Shown: positions 10,467 through 21,325 of the stretch, piece after piece
Position numbering within the stretch: position 1 is the stretch's first letter
How the letters are laid out: every line of letters begins with the position of its first letter
Source: Gnetum montanum
Lineage: Eukaryota; Streptophyta; Gnetopsida; Gnetales; Gnetaceae
DNA length: 62,000 bases
Direction of reading: 5' to 3'
Assembly (NCBI GenBank): GCA_015680685.1
Contig: MNCI01004895.1
Span: 92,099-154,098, forward strand
The notes under the pieces: generated by a model
Seen by the model: the letters and a program-made list of their open reading frames with translations, nothing else
Databases searched by the model: none
Told to the model about the DNA's origin: nothing
Position numbers and translations under genes: made by a program

Positions 10467-10603
10467 ACATCTTATCGCCTCGTAATCGGGTTGCATTAAT
10501 TACAAGCTCTGTCGCCAACATTCAAAATTTCAGTTAACATTCCACGTTTGGCAACATCCTATCACTTGTCTCCTAATTGTTTACGCACTTGCCGATTTTG
10601 CAG

Positions 10604-11898
10604 GACAGACAAAGGATGGACACCACGGTTTCAGCACCTTTAACCTTGACAGGCCCATACGGGCACTTAACTAGGCCTTTTGACTTCACATTAGTAGACG
10701 CTAACCCCCCTTTAGTAGGCGTAACCATAGCTACATCGGAGCCATCCCCAGAGTGGCCAGAACAGTCCACACGCACGCTAGACCTGGAAGCTGGGGACAT
10801 AACCGAGGACCCCATTAGTGAGGTCCCTATCGTTACGCATAGGGGTGAGACCAAGACGCTCAAGGTCAGTTCCTCACTAGACGAGAAAACGCACAACGCA
10901 ATAAAACAGGTCCTGCAAGACAACATCACTGTCTTTGCATGGTCATATGAGGATATGCCTAGGTTAGATCCTAGATTAATCCAGCATAACATTATCCTCG
11001 ACCCGCAAATTAAACTGGTTAGGCAAAAGGCACGCAAGATCAAACCAGAGATCGCACTAGCAGTGCGTGATGAAATCACCAAACTATATCGGGCTGGTTT
11101 CATCCGCGCGGTCGATTATTCAGACTGGGTATCTAATATTGTGATCGTGCCGAAGAAAACTGGGGGTATATGCATATGCATAGACTTCCGGGATCTGAAC
11201 AAGGCCACAATCAAGGATAACTTCCCATTACCGAGTATCGACCAGCTAGTGGATACAACAGCTGGGCATGCGCTTCTGTCCTTCATGGATGGCTTCTCAG
11301 GCTATAACCAGATTCACATCAACCCAGAACATCAACTGACCACAACGTTTATGACACCCTGGGGGATATTTTGCTATACCATGATGCCTTTCAGTCTGAA
11401 GAACGCCGGAGCCACATATCAACGGGCCATGACGTACATCTTTAGCGATTACCTCCTAGGAAGACTGAATGATTATGTAGACGACATAGCTGTAAAATAT
11501 TTGCAGTCAGAAGATCATTCAGAGGACCTGGGGTTAGTCCTTAGAAGATGCTCCACGCACGAGCTCCGGCTTAACCCAAAGAAGTGTGTGTTCAGAGTCA
11601 AAACCGGACGCATGCTGGGGTTTGTGGTATCGGAAGCCGGCATACAAGTTGACCCTGATAAGGTCAAAGCCATTGTCGCGTTAAAGCCTCCCACAGATCT
11701 CAAGCAACTACGCGGGTTACAGGGACGTTTACAGTTCATACGCAGGTTCATTTCAAGGTTAACTGACAAACTACACCCCATGCAACATTTTCTGAAAAAG
11801 GGGATTAATTTTGAATGGACCGACGATTGCCAGCGAGCGTTTGACAGTCTAAAACAGGAATTGCAACATCTACCGACGGTTTTCCCGCCACAAAGGGA
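10604..11898 (+). CDS. pol: E1 reverse transcriptase (pol, first part)
   Basis: The frame is open from 10577; the proposed acceptor puts the first codon at 10604. After a linker of about 80 residues come the RT motifs: a DFRDLNKATIKDNFPLP block, FMDGFSGYNQI (motif A Asp), FSLKNAGATYQRAM and NDYVDDI (YVDD box near 11473), then LNPKKCVFRV and the thumb region LRGLQGRLQFIRRF. RT copies the genomic RNA. The sequence runs without a stop into the assembly gap at 11899, which hides the connection and most of the first RNase H. Its closest relative here is E7 pol on the minus strand. Confidence 0.93.
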
Positions 11899-12093
11899 NN
11901 NNNNNNNNNNNNNNNNNNNNNNNNNNNNNNNNNNNNNNNNNNNNNNNNNNNNNNNNNNNNNNNNNNNNNNNNNNNNNNNNNNNNNNNNNNNNNNNNNNNN
12001 NNNNNNNNNNNNNNNNNNNNNNNNNNNNNNNNNNNNNNNNNNNNNNNNNNNNNNNNNNNNNNNNNNNNNNNNNNNNNNNNNNNNNNNNNNNNN
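11899..12093. other. Assembly gap of 195 N inside pol
   Basis: The gap falls between the RT thumb (…FPPQR) and the second RNase H (FPCTNN). The same two landmarks in E7 are about 562 nt apart (58126 to 57563), but only about 214 nt apart here. The N count therefore probably understates the missing sequence by roughly 350 bp, or E1 has a deletion. The reading frame also changes across the gap. Confidence 0.95.
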
Positions 12094-13733
12094 ACGCTTA
12101 TCGATTGACCTTCCCTTGTACGAACAATGTGGCAGAGTACGAGGGGATCCTCAGGGGATTACTAATTGCAGGCGAACTCGATGTTCAACACCTGGCAATT
12201 AGGGGCGATTCGATGCTTGTCATAAATCAAATCACTGGAGTCTACGCCTGCAAGGCGGTACACTTGCAGCCCTATTGTGATCAGGCTAAAGATCTTCTGA
12301 GGCAATTTATGACCTTCGACGCCCAGCACGTCCCACGGACTGACAACACGCTGGCCGACGCACTGGCCACTCTGGCTTTACACGTGCCGCCGCACTTGCT
12401 TAACACCTGTCCTACATTGATTACAGACTGCGCAGACCCTATCATTCAAACGGTGCAAATCTCCTCTCTCACCGAGGAAAGCACGACTGAATGGTACGAT
12501 CATATCAAATCTTATCTTTTGCAGGTGGAGTTACCAGCTGCTTTAACGCGCGCGCAAAAAGACGCAACCCGTAAACGTGCTAGGCACTACGTCATCATCG
12601 GGGATAGCACTCTCTGCAGACGCTCCTTTGATGGCGTATTGCTCACCTGCGTTAACGCAGACCAAGCACAACACATCGTTAGCGAGGTTCACGAGGGACT
12701 GTGCGGTGGCCACGTAGCACCACGGGCTATGGCCCTAAAAATCCGTCGCTTAGGGTACTACTGGCCACGCATGGAAAGAGATTGTTTGACAAAGGTTAAG
12801 ACCTGCGACACGTGTCAACGTCACGCAAACCTCATCCACGTGTCACCCACAGAATTGCACACAACACAGATAACATGGCCATTCCAACGATGGGGACTTG
12901 ACATTATAGGACCCATCATGCCAAAATCTTCCACAGGACATAGCTTCATCATTACAGCTACCGAGTATTTCACGAAGTGGGTAGAAGCTGTCCCCCTGCG
13001 GAAAACTACATCCCAACAGGTTTGCCATTTCATCTTGGATAACATTGTAACCCGATTTGGTCTCCCAATGACTATCGTGACCGACAATGGGCCACAGTTT
13101 AGTAGCATGGATACCAAATCCTTCTGTGACAACCTAGGCATCAGGCAGTCCTTTTCCTCCCCTTATTACCCGCAAGCAAATGTTCAAGCTGAAGCATCGA
13201 ACAAGATAATAATCAATTTACTCAAGAAAATGCTCGACGGCAACAAAAGGCGGTGGCATGAGCAGATCCTCTACGTGCTATGGGCATATCGTACTACGTG
13301 TAGAACAGCTACAGGTAGTATGCCCTATGGCCTAGTTTACGGATCTGAGGTGGTGCTACCTCTCGAGTTGCAAATTCCTTCTCTGAGAATGGTCCTCTCC
13401 ACCATTATAAATGAGGCTCAACATACCGAGGCTCGAATAATGGACTTGGAGTCATTGGAAGAGAAGCGGATACAGGCTCTTGAGGCAATTGAGAAATATC
13501 AGGATAAACAAAGACAAAAGCATCATCATAATCTCCAGCAGCGGCCGATCAAACAAGGAGACCTAGTTCTCAAGGCTGTGCGTGAACCAGCAGGCAAGTT
13601 CTCTGCGAACTAGGAAGGCCCTTTCTTGGTAACCGACGCATACAGCAACGGAGCGTTCAGATTGGCAAACGTCAACGGTAACGAGTTAGCAAATCCTGTG
13701 AATCATGTGTACTTAAAGCGGTATTTCATCTAG
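12094..13733 (+). CDS. pol: E1 second RNase H and integrase (pol, last part)
   Basis: After the gap the frame encodes an archaeal-type RNase H (TNNVAEYEGILRGL, GDSMLVINQITG, RTDNTLADALATLA), the extra RNase H known from Tat elements. Integrase follows: an HHCC zinc domain (HEGLCGGH … CDTCQ), catalytic core with WGLDIIGPI, TDNGPQF and QAEASNK (D, D, E), and the C-terminal GPF module. A TAG at 13611-13613 lies in AN-stop-EGPF. E7 has Trp there, so this is a TGG to TAG change; without it the frame would end at the TAG at 13731. Integrase joins the element DNA to the chromosome. Confidence 0.92.
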
Positions 13734-13744
13734 CGGCAACGACG

Positions 13745-14225
13745 GTGTTGACAGCAGGTATGACAGTACGCGTCCGCTACGACGTAAAACTGGCACTACG
13801 CGTCCGCTACGACGTTAAACTGGCACTGACCGTCCGCTATGACGTAAAACTGGCATCTTTTGCACGCATCCGCCACAACGCTAAACTGGCAAGTGGTTAC
13901 CGTCCGCTACGACGTAAAACTGGCAATGTTGTACAGGTCCGCCAAGACGAAAAACTGGCACCTTTTGCACGCGTCCGCCATGACGGTAAACTGGCACAGG
14001 TAAGTAGCCGTCTGCTGAGACGTAAAATCAGCACAGATTGGTCCCTGGGTCATGACATAAAACTGACATCCACAGCACGGTCTGCTAAGACCATAAACCA
14101 GCCTTACCACCGTCCGTTACGACGTAAAACTAGCACTTCTCGGTCCGCCCGGACTTTAAACTGGGACCACGGTCTGCTGAGACTTAAAACTAGTAACGGC
14201 AGTCTTCCAAGACTTAAAACTGGGA
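13745..14225 (+). repeat. Hairpin array B of E1
   Basis: About 14 units of 25-40 bp follow pol. The commonest is CGTC, loop CGCTAC, GACG, then TAAAACTGGC. Later units have other stems with the pairing kept: GGTC/GACC (near 14091), GTCC/GGAC (14143), GTCT/AGAC (14172) and AGTCTT/AAGACT (14203). The tail varies between AAACTGGC and AAACTAG. The open frame through it is a by-product of the repeat. The array lies in the 3' untranslated part of the genomic RNA. Confidence 0.88.
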
Positions 14226-14383
14226 TGTACAGATCGCCACCATGTTCAAGCGAGCGTGATCACTCCTGTACAGTTGCACAGCAGATGGGGTGGGATACTG
14301 AGACAGTCCCAGTATCCCCACCCCATCGGCATCTTACTGATCCCTCGGACAAGCAAGGAGGCATCTTACTGATCCCTCGGAGA
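14226..14383 (+). repeat. Nested inverted and direct repeats behind array B
   Basis: Three structures follow each other. TGTACAG (14226) and CTGTACA (14266) are inverted copies. A strong imperfect hairpin at 14284-14327 has 17-18 bp arms (GATGGGGTGGGATACTG and its complement with one extra base) and a nine-base loop. A direct repeat, GCATCTTACTGATCCCTCGG, occurs at 14329 and again at about 14361. No coding explanation is apparent. Confidence 0.7.
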
Positions 14384-15223
14384 TGCCGCCACCGCACCCA
14401 CTGCAGTGGTAGCAGCTCTGGGAGTTTAGCCTCGTTAGCAGGAGCCCCAATGAAATCCTCGTTGGTCATGGCCCCAGGAGTCTCCGCCAATCATCGCTAT
14501 CGGGCGCCAGCTTCGCAGATTCATCTGGCCGGTTCCCGGTGCAACCAGTGAGCTGCACTGTGTCTGATGCCATTTGGCGAAGGTATGCAGTGCCAAATCA
14601 TCAGGATTGGCGACTCCGCCCAAGTGCTCCAGCTCAACATTTACAGTCCGTTGGCTCCGGCTAACATCAGACAGCATGGGCTCCAAGAAACCCCATCTTT
14701 TGTCCATAAGCAATGGCTTCCTCTGTTTTCTTTTGTGGTTGCAGGCTGCTTAACTTGGAGGATGTCATTCAAAGGTGTGTCCATCTGAGCGGCGAAGTAC
14801 AACAGCATGCTGAAATGGCTGCTCAGGTTTGCCCACCCACTTCGCTTTGCGCATTTCTTCCCGACACGCATCTAACCTTAATCCTTATTTCCTTCTTCCC
14901 CACCACCCAGTTCCCATACGCAGCATTCACATACGCAAATCTTCGTTTTTCGTACTCACGCTAGCAGAGACATCGCAAAAGTGATGCGCAATGCTCCTTT
15001 TTGCACGCATTCCTGCTACAATTTGTAACAGAGATATCTCAGATTGACACGCAACACTCATCTGAAAGCATTCCTGTTAACATAAATAAACACACCGTTT
15101 GCATCTTCTCCGAACCTGTTTCTAGTTACACCCTTCCTCTCATACTCGCCAGCCTTCCTTTTATGTAAACATAGCAACACCTGAGTAGTCATGGATGCAC
15201 GTTGTTCTTGCTTCTACCAATCC
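14384..15223 (+). other. E1 3' untranslated region with a conserved acceptor-like exon
   Basis: No long gene is recognisable. At 14744 a good splice acceptor (CTTTTGTGGTTGCAG) precedes a short stretch reading LNLEDVIQRCV. E4 (after 29645) and E6 (after 52543) have an acceptor at the same place followed by DEALEVVMQRHI and DDTSEVFMHRCT. The pattern L/S-E-x-V-x-Q/H-R suggests a small shared 3' exon. Other reading frames here look accidental. Confidence 0.45.
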
Positions 15224-15298
15224 GGTGTTTCGCATTCTTTGTCGACGTTTTTCGGGTAAGCCCTCTAACCGTCAACAAAGAGGGGCCATTGAAACACC
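15224..15298 (+). promoter_or_regulatory. E1 polypurine tract within an inverted repeat
   Basis: The plus-strand primer CAACAAAGAGGGGCCA (15273-15288) precedes the LTR start. Upstream, CTTTGTCGAC (15237-15246) pairs with GTCAACAAAG (15271-15280) with one mismatch. Outside that, GGTGTTTC (15224-15231) pairs exactly with GAAACACC (15291-15298) at the start of the LTR. E4, E6 and E7 have the same two-part arrangement. Confidence 0.75.
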
Positions 15299-15360
15299 GT
15301 GAAAATTACGGGTCGGCCTCAGGGGAAGATTCGTAATTTGAGCAAGAACGCGCCTCAAAT

Positions 15361-15840
15361 TTGTCTAAGTACGAGTTTACGCTCTATCACGCACGGCAGC
15401 ATGATGAGCGTAATAGGCTCCAAGACAGTTAAAGACAAATTTGGCTAAGGACAAGTTTACGCTCTATCACGCACGGTAGCGTGATGAGCGTAATAGGCTC
15501 CAAGACAGTTAAAGAAAAATTTGGCTAAGGACAAGTTTACGCTCCATCACGCATGGCAGCATGATGAGCGTAATAGGCTCCAAGACAGTTAAAGAAAAAT
15601 TTGGCTAAGGACAAGTTTACGCTCCATCATGCACGGCAGCGTGATGAGCGTAATAGGCTCCGAGACAGCTAAAGGCGAATTTGTTCAAGGACAAGTTTAC
15701 GCTCCATCACGCATGGTAGCGTGATGAGCGTAATAGGCTCTGAGACAGCTAAGGGCGAATTTGTTCAAGGACAAGTTTACGCTCTATCACGCACGGCAGC
15801 GTGATGAGCGTAATAAGCTCCAAAACAGTTGAAGGCAAAA
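15361..15840 (+). repeat. Six 80-bp tandem repeats in the E1 U3
   Basis: The word GTTTACGCT starts at 15375, 15455, 15535, 15615, 15695 and 15775, exactly 80 bp apart. Each unit contains TTACGCTC-(T/C)-ATCACGC, a short centre (acggca) and GCGTGATGAGCGTAA, an almost perfect inverted repeat with arms of about 15 bases. The units differ by only a few bases, mostly transitions. Confidence 0.93.
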
Positions 15841-15894
15841 TCCAGAGAGGCATGACGAGTCGGCACTCTTTTCTTGCGGCGCATACATAAGTGG

Positions 15895-16140
15895 CCTTTA
15901 CGCTCGTTACGCGGCGGTGCGTACCAATGCGTGGGTCATGATTCAAGTTGCACGCTCCTTACGCTCCACCACGCGCCGCTGCGTGGTAAGCATAAGTTAT
16001 GCATTATTTATGCTTTATCACGCGCAGTTGTGTGATGAACGTAAGTTGTACTTTGTTTACACTTCACCACGCACGGCTGCGTAGTGAGCGTATGTTACAT
16101 TTACGCTTTACCACGCACAGCTGCGTGGTGAGCGTAAAAC
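15895..16140 (+). repeat. Five further inverted repeats in the E1 U3
   Basis: Diverged copies of the same palindrome follow the 80-bp array, at roughly 15898-15935, 15957-15996, 16009-16046, 16055-16093 and 16100-16138. An example is TTTACGCTTTACCACGC … GCGTGGTGAGCGTAAA. Changes in one arm are often matched in the other (CCACGC with GCGTGG, TCACGC with GTGTGA). The last four are also present at 30-215 in the left LTR. Confidence 0.8.
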
Positions 16141-17192
16141 AATCTTGAACTCACTGTTTTTACGTCAGTGCGCTCATACACGCAACACAAAGCGAATGAG
16201 CGCAAACGTAGCTGAGACACGCCTATCATAGGCCTGCTCTTTACACGCACAGCACGCAAACGAGCGTGTTGTGCGTAGTCGCAGTTCAACTTAAAAGAAT
16301 CGCGTCAACAGGATCTGCGACATTCGGGCCCACATCATCAGGGTTGCGCGTGTCGCGGCCTATAAATACTCCGGTTGACAAATATACAAAAGGGAGATTT
16401 TGGGAGAAGAGTTAGCAGGTTGACAAGTTGACGAACCAGAGCACCAGAGCACTTATCGCTTTTTGTTGGCAGCAGATCAAGAGGACAAGAGCATTTTCTG
16501 AGCAAGGGAACACTCATCGCCTTGAGCAGAGAAACAAGAGCAACCTTTTGGTAATCGCTGCAAACACGATCCTTTAGCAGAAACAGAACACAGCACGCCT
16601 GAGTCCTAACAGTAGATCTACCCTAAGCAAAGAAGCGGAACGGGAATTGCAGAGTCGTCTCGCCCAGTTAGCAGGTTCTATCGTTCAAAAGATCGACAGA
16701 CTTCAGAGCTTGACCATTCCTGCACCTAGGCTTTGGGTCTACAAGGTAGATCAGATTTCTGTCCACACAGTTTTCTTGTTGTTTTGTGCTCATTTTGTAT
16801 CCAGTTGTTGGGGGTTTTCTCCCATTGTAATGTAATATACACGCAAGTATACATCCGATCCAGCATTGAAACATAGATCTTTGATCTTTGCGACATCCAC
16901 TTGTTTTTCTCTCCCGGTTAGTATCTTTCCGGCGTTTTAGCGTTATCTTCGTAGCGATCCATCTACGTCGTTGTCTCCCCATTTTACGATCTCTTGCAAC
17001 AAATCACGTCACGCAAAAATCCGTAATCGTCACTGCTTTTACTGACCCGTAAGTCCCTGTCTGATCGACAAGACCGTTCAGGGCACCGCGGATTCGTTTT
17101 TCCAGCTTAGCCCTCGCGCGGATCCGTGGTTAAAGTTGTGTACACGGAATTTCGGTCAGTATTTCCAGCTACCGACGTTTTCCGTCGTTATA

Positions 17193-18349
17193 GCCACCAA
17201 CTCACACTCCAACAAAAATACATCCCAATGAACACAACCATGGAAGGCATCATCCGGATCCTTGCACACCATCTAATGGTCCCAAATATCATAGTGGGTC
17301 AACTCATTATTTGGAAACTACATCATATAAATTGCCCCACTATGCTGATTATAATCAAGTGTGTGAACCTTGATGGGGTAAGTATGACCGGGCCCCAATA
17401 TTTCCAACATGCAAGGATCATCATCTTCCATTTATTAATTCTTGACATCCTCAACTGAACCAAAGTGTGGTTACAAAAGGGCATTATAGGTTGAGACCTA
17501 CTTTGGGGAGAACCCACTTGTGTAATTTTTTGTAATCTTCACTTATGACATGGCTCACACACATCATTTCTTACCCTTAGCATAATTTTTCATAACGTTC
17601 TTTCCCTACTATTACCCTCTAAATTTCAACATTCCTATTTACCATTACATAACCTTTTTCTCCCATCCAAGGTTTTATTGATAAAATCCACACCATCATA
17701 ATTAATTGTGCCTTTCGAATTAATAGAATTACCCTAGTAACCTTCAACATGTATTACATGTCTTAATTTTTCAACATAGATTTCAAGAAAATCTTTAAAA
17801 ATTTGGTTTTCTCCTCAAGCCTAAAACATCGATAGGTCATGATATCACGTACATGATATCGCATCCCTCCAAAGTTATAAATAATTGAATCCTCCTCCAC
17901 CCCCCGCCCCCTGCAACACTTAGCATCATTTCTTGCCATTCACGTAGGGGAGTTTTTCAAATTTTTCTCTATGACTTGTGAGTGTGACACCTTTTCTTTA
18001 CAACCTCTATCTCACTCACTGGTACTCCAATTTTAATTCAGTCTGAACCTACTTGAGCCCAAAGTGTTCAGCTTAGTCGTGGGGGAGGGACACCTGCTAA
18101 AAAGTGCCTAAATTTTTTGAAATTTATCATCACCCAAAGGAAATCATCTAGGGTAATTACCTATAACACTTAGAATAATTATGCCTAAAGATCATTTAAT
18201 CCATAGGTATACCAAGAAATTAAAGATTAGAAACCACCTAAGTAAAAAAAATTCATTATTACAATCTTTCAGGCAATATCACATGGATATAAAATAAGAT
18301 CATTAACTAAGGCAAGCACTAAGATATAACTTAACTTCAAAAATAACCT
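17193..18349 (+). mobile_element. E2 remnant right of E1, non-coding
   Basis: No gene is recognisable. Around 17838-17885 there is CATGATATCACG … CATGATATCGC followed by TTATAAATAA, which resembles the GATATC-rich U3 and TATA region of the LTR at 21326-22169. This may be part of a related LTR or another copy of it. It is older sequence into which E1 inserted; the matching left flank lies outside the window. Confidence 0.4.
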
Positions 18350-21150
18350 TACTAATGCTTGGCCCCATGTGATTGCAAATGGCCCCGAAATGTGGACAAC
18401 AGGAAGGTCCTACTCAAGGTGGAAGCAAACGATCTTAGAAAGGTGGAAGACAAGATCCTACTAGAAAACATGCAGAATAGGAGGAACAATCATTTAGTAT
18501 TCATCAAGAGGATCCTCCTACTGTACAGTCCAGGCAGGCAGAAGGAGGAGTTGCTGTAGCACCTGAACAGGGACAACATCTCACGTTGCCCCAAGATTGT
18601 GTTCAAGCCATCCATGAAAAGTCCACATTTGCTATGGTGATTATGGAATTGAACTTTGAATATTTTGTAGAGTTCGCTCCTAAGGCTATTAGGGATCATC
18701 TCAAAGGGTCTCCCTTATGGCCTACCCTCTCTGAAAGCGGTGCCTGGTACCCAGGAGAGACATAGAAATATTGGCACAATAGGGAGCAAGGCACTACTAT
18801 CAACATCTATGGTGTGATAGTTGATTTCTCTACACAGGCCATTTTGGAAGTATTAAACCTTCTGAATACAGGGCCCAAAGTTGCTTAGTTATCCACCTGT
18901 TCAAATCCCGATGTGTGACGGGATTAGTTGGAGAAGGCTTATGGCAGAGATAAAACATTTGGTGAGTTAACGATAGAAGAGAGGATTTACTTCAAAATTG
19001 GAACATATTACCTCTTTCCCACAAAGGGCTTAAAAAGAATATCAATGTATGCAGCTAGCATATGTGTAGTATTGATGGGAGAGGTTGACGCTAACCTGCC
19101 CCATCTATATTTAATGGAGATCTTGAGGAGGTTCGAGGAACAGAAGATAGGGAACATGGTGTTGCTTTTCCCATGTCTTATTAGAAAGCTTTGTCAATGT
19201 GCTGGTATCAGGGGGTACACCAATGATGTCCTCTAAAAATCCTAGACTGCTTCATATGTGGAATTGCTAAAGTCACCGGCCCTAAGGAAAATCATTGGTG
19301 AGATGTTGGGACCAGAAGAAGAAGAAGAATAGACAGCTGAACCAACTACAACTCAACTTTCAAGACCCATCCAACCTCCAAGCACTAGTCCCAGCCAACA
19401 AGTAGGGCCCAACATAGGCCAAGATCAGTAGCCTCCACAAGACTATAGACCATTGATGAGCCATCTTAGGGCCATCGCTGAGATGGTCAGTTGGGGAAGT
19501 CGTGATGACACAAACCTCTTCTACATCATCAATGATGTCATTCAGCCTATTTTTTTTGTTGGATCACACAAGGGGTGAAGTTTTTATTCACATAGGAGAA
19601 AGGGAAAGTAGATGGTCACAACAAATCTCAGGAAATGTGACATCTTTCTAGGTGAAATTAGATACTGGTGAAGGGGCCACTATGATGGTCATGCAACACC
19701 AGGATGCCACGGGAGCTACAAAACTAGTCATAGACCACATTAAAGAATCCTTCAATGTACCTATTGTGCCACTAGTAGATCTCATAGGAGCATGGGATGC
19801 TCAAACTTTGACTAGAACCTCAATGACTCCTACAAAACATGAGGATGTGCTTGATCGATTGCTCCAAACAGGGCAAGTAATGGCGTACCTATTTGACATC
19901 CCTTAGGATGTTACAGCAATTCAGTCAGACCTCATTTCCATGAAGTGGAAGTTGGTCTTAATAGAAGTGAGGGTCGAGCATGCTGAAGTAGAGGTGTAAA
20001 AATTGCAAGGACAACTTGTGGCCCTATAGGCAGCACAGTGGGATCCTCTGCAATTCATTCTCGCAGACTAGCTAGATATTTTAGAACTAAGTAAGTAACT
20101 AAACTAATAGTGGAGAATAAAAAGGTGGCTAAAGGAAAAGAGAAGGCTATTTAGGATGCCTTCGTAGCATAGGTGTAAACTCATGCGCATCTTAAGGCAC
20201 TCAATGCCTTACAAGAAGAAAATAAACAACTTGCTTCCGACAACCTTCGGTTCACCACTGTGGAAAAGCAAAAAAGTGTTCTCGAGGAACACTTTTATCA
20301 ATTGCAAGAATAATTCATCTAGGTCAACCAAGACTTAAGTCATTTAGCTAGGGAGAATAGAACCCTTTCAATGGAGGAGGTACGCACAATTCATCAAAAG
20401 ATAGCCATTGAAATAAGCGTGTGGTAGAATGAGGTCAAACGATATGAGAAGCTAAAGGAGCACTTCCGAGATTAGGTGGGGATGTACAAACAGATCCTTG
20501 AGAAGGAGATCTATATGGCCAAAGCCCAGGTCAACACTATCAGTGCTCAACACACTGATTGGTGGGCCATATTGGACACATATGCCTTTGCCCACCAAGT
20601 AAAAGTTAAGAGCTGGGACCTGCAGATTCAGGATTTGATAGAATAGATGGAGTTGGCAAATCTAAGGTATGCCAACCTTGCCATGTTAACAGCAAAGTGC
20701 CTGATGATAGAGCTCAATAAGCAAGTAGCAACCACCCACATCAAATATGAAGCAAAATTTGCAGAACAAAAGAAGTTTTTAGAAAAACTAGAGCTCGCAA
20801 ATTCTGAACTTAAGGTGGTGAAAGCAAGCTACCAAGACCAAAAAGGTGTCGCAGTAGATTTTTCTCGATGGCTAGAAGATTCTCAAGAGTACAAGGATAA
20901 AGCTAGAGGCTACAAGGAGGAATGATGGGTGTTCATGATTTGGCATGTCATGGCCAATCAAATGTTCCTGCAACTACCCTATCCATGGGAAGTGCTGACT
21001 CCGTGAAACATTGGAACATTAGCATGGATAGCACAAGACCCTCAGATCAAAGAGGAGAAGCTTCAAGCCATACTTCAATGCTATCAAGCCTCAAAACTTG
21101 GAGCACAAGACAAAGGGAAAACACCAATGGAGGAGCCACTGCCACCTAGA
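18350..21150 (+). pseudogene. E2 plant-transposon-protein-like ORF, decayed
   Basis: A plus-strand coding remnant with many TAG stops. The region 18640-19240 reads FVEFAPKAIRDHLKGSPLWP, then INIYGVIVDFSTQAILEVL, then, after several stops, an intact block ELTIEERIYFKIGTYYLFP … LMGEVDANLPHLYLMEILRR. This is the layout of the Transposase_32 ('putative plant transposon protein') family. From 19900 to 20920 the sequence is rich in Glu, Lys, Gln and Leu and looks like a coiled coil. Just before the polypurine tract and 3' LTR is the env-like position, where Athila-type elements carry an extra ORF. Many stops sit where CAG or CAA would fit. Confidence 0.6.
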
Positions 21151-21325
21151 ACTACATGAGTTCCACCCATTCTTATAGATGTAGAACATTTTTTGTGTTG
21201 TGTCTTCATTTTTTTTCATTTCGCATTGTGGCATAATACCATTTTTCACCATCCAATAATCCCATACCTATCCACTGTGTAATAACTATAACTCAAGGAT
21301 GAGTTTTCATTTAGTTGTGGGGGTA
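21151..21325 (+). promoter_or_regulatory. E2 3' leader and polypurine tract
   Basis: A short untranslated stretch ends in AGTTGTGGGGGTA, a purine-rich tract directly before the TGATGAGT start of the LTR. It fits a plus-strand primer of the Athila type. Confidence 0.6.

Larger units (their letters stand above)
5337..10603 (+). other. Probable sense intron between gag-pro and pol
   Basis: Donor GTAAGTTAG begins at 5337. At 10603 there is an acceptor, CCGATTTTGCAG, with a CTAAT branch-like motif about 30 bases upstream. Splicing here joins codon CAT to GACAGACAAAGG in phase 0 and leads directly into pol, leaving only the TGA at 5310 between the two frames. Ogre elements are known to remove an intron between protease and reverse transcriptase, so the arrangement has precedent. 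This intron would be about 5.27 kb and would contain hairpin array A and the complete antisense gene. It is inferred from signals and phase, not from transcripts. Confidence 0.6.
15290..17192 (+). mobile_element. E1 3' LTR, complete (about 1.9 kb)
   Basis: It starts TGAAACACCG right after the polypurine tract and ends at 17192, where similarity to the left LTR stops. Length is about 1903 bp, giving a full element of about 17.8 kb. The 5' end (U3) holds a six-copy 80-bp tandem array, then five more inverted repeats, then the TATA box at 16360-16368. The terminal dinucleotide reads TA, where the left LTR has CA. Confidence 0.95.

Noticed and set aside
13745-14225. CRISPR-like look of regularly spaced repeats
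   Set aside because: The spacers are short and also repeated, the setting is a plant retroelement and there are no cas genes.
13745-14551. A 268-codon frame after pol
   Set aside because: It runs through hairpin array B and the structured block; its composition follows the repeats and it has no counterpart in E4, E6 or E7.
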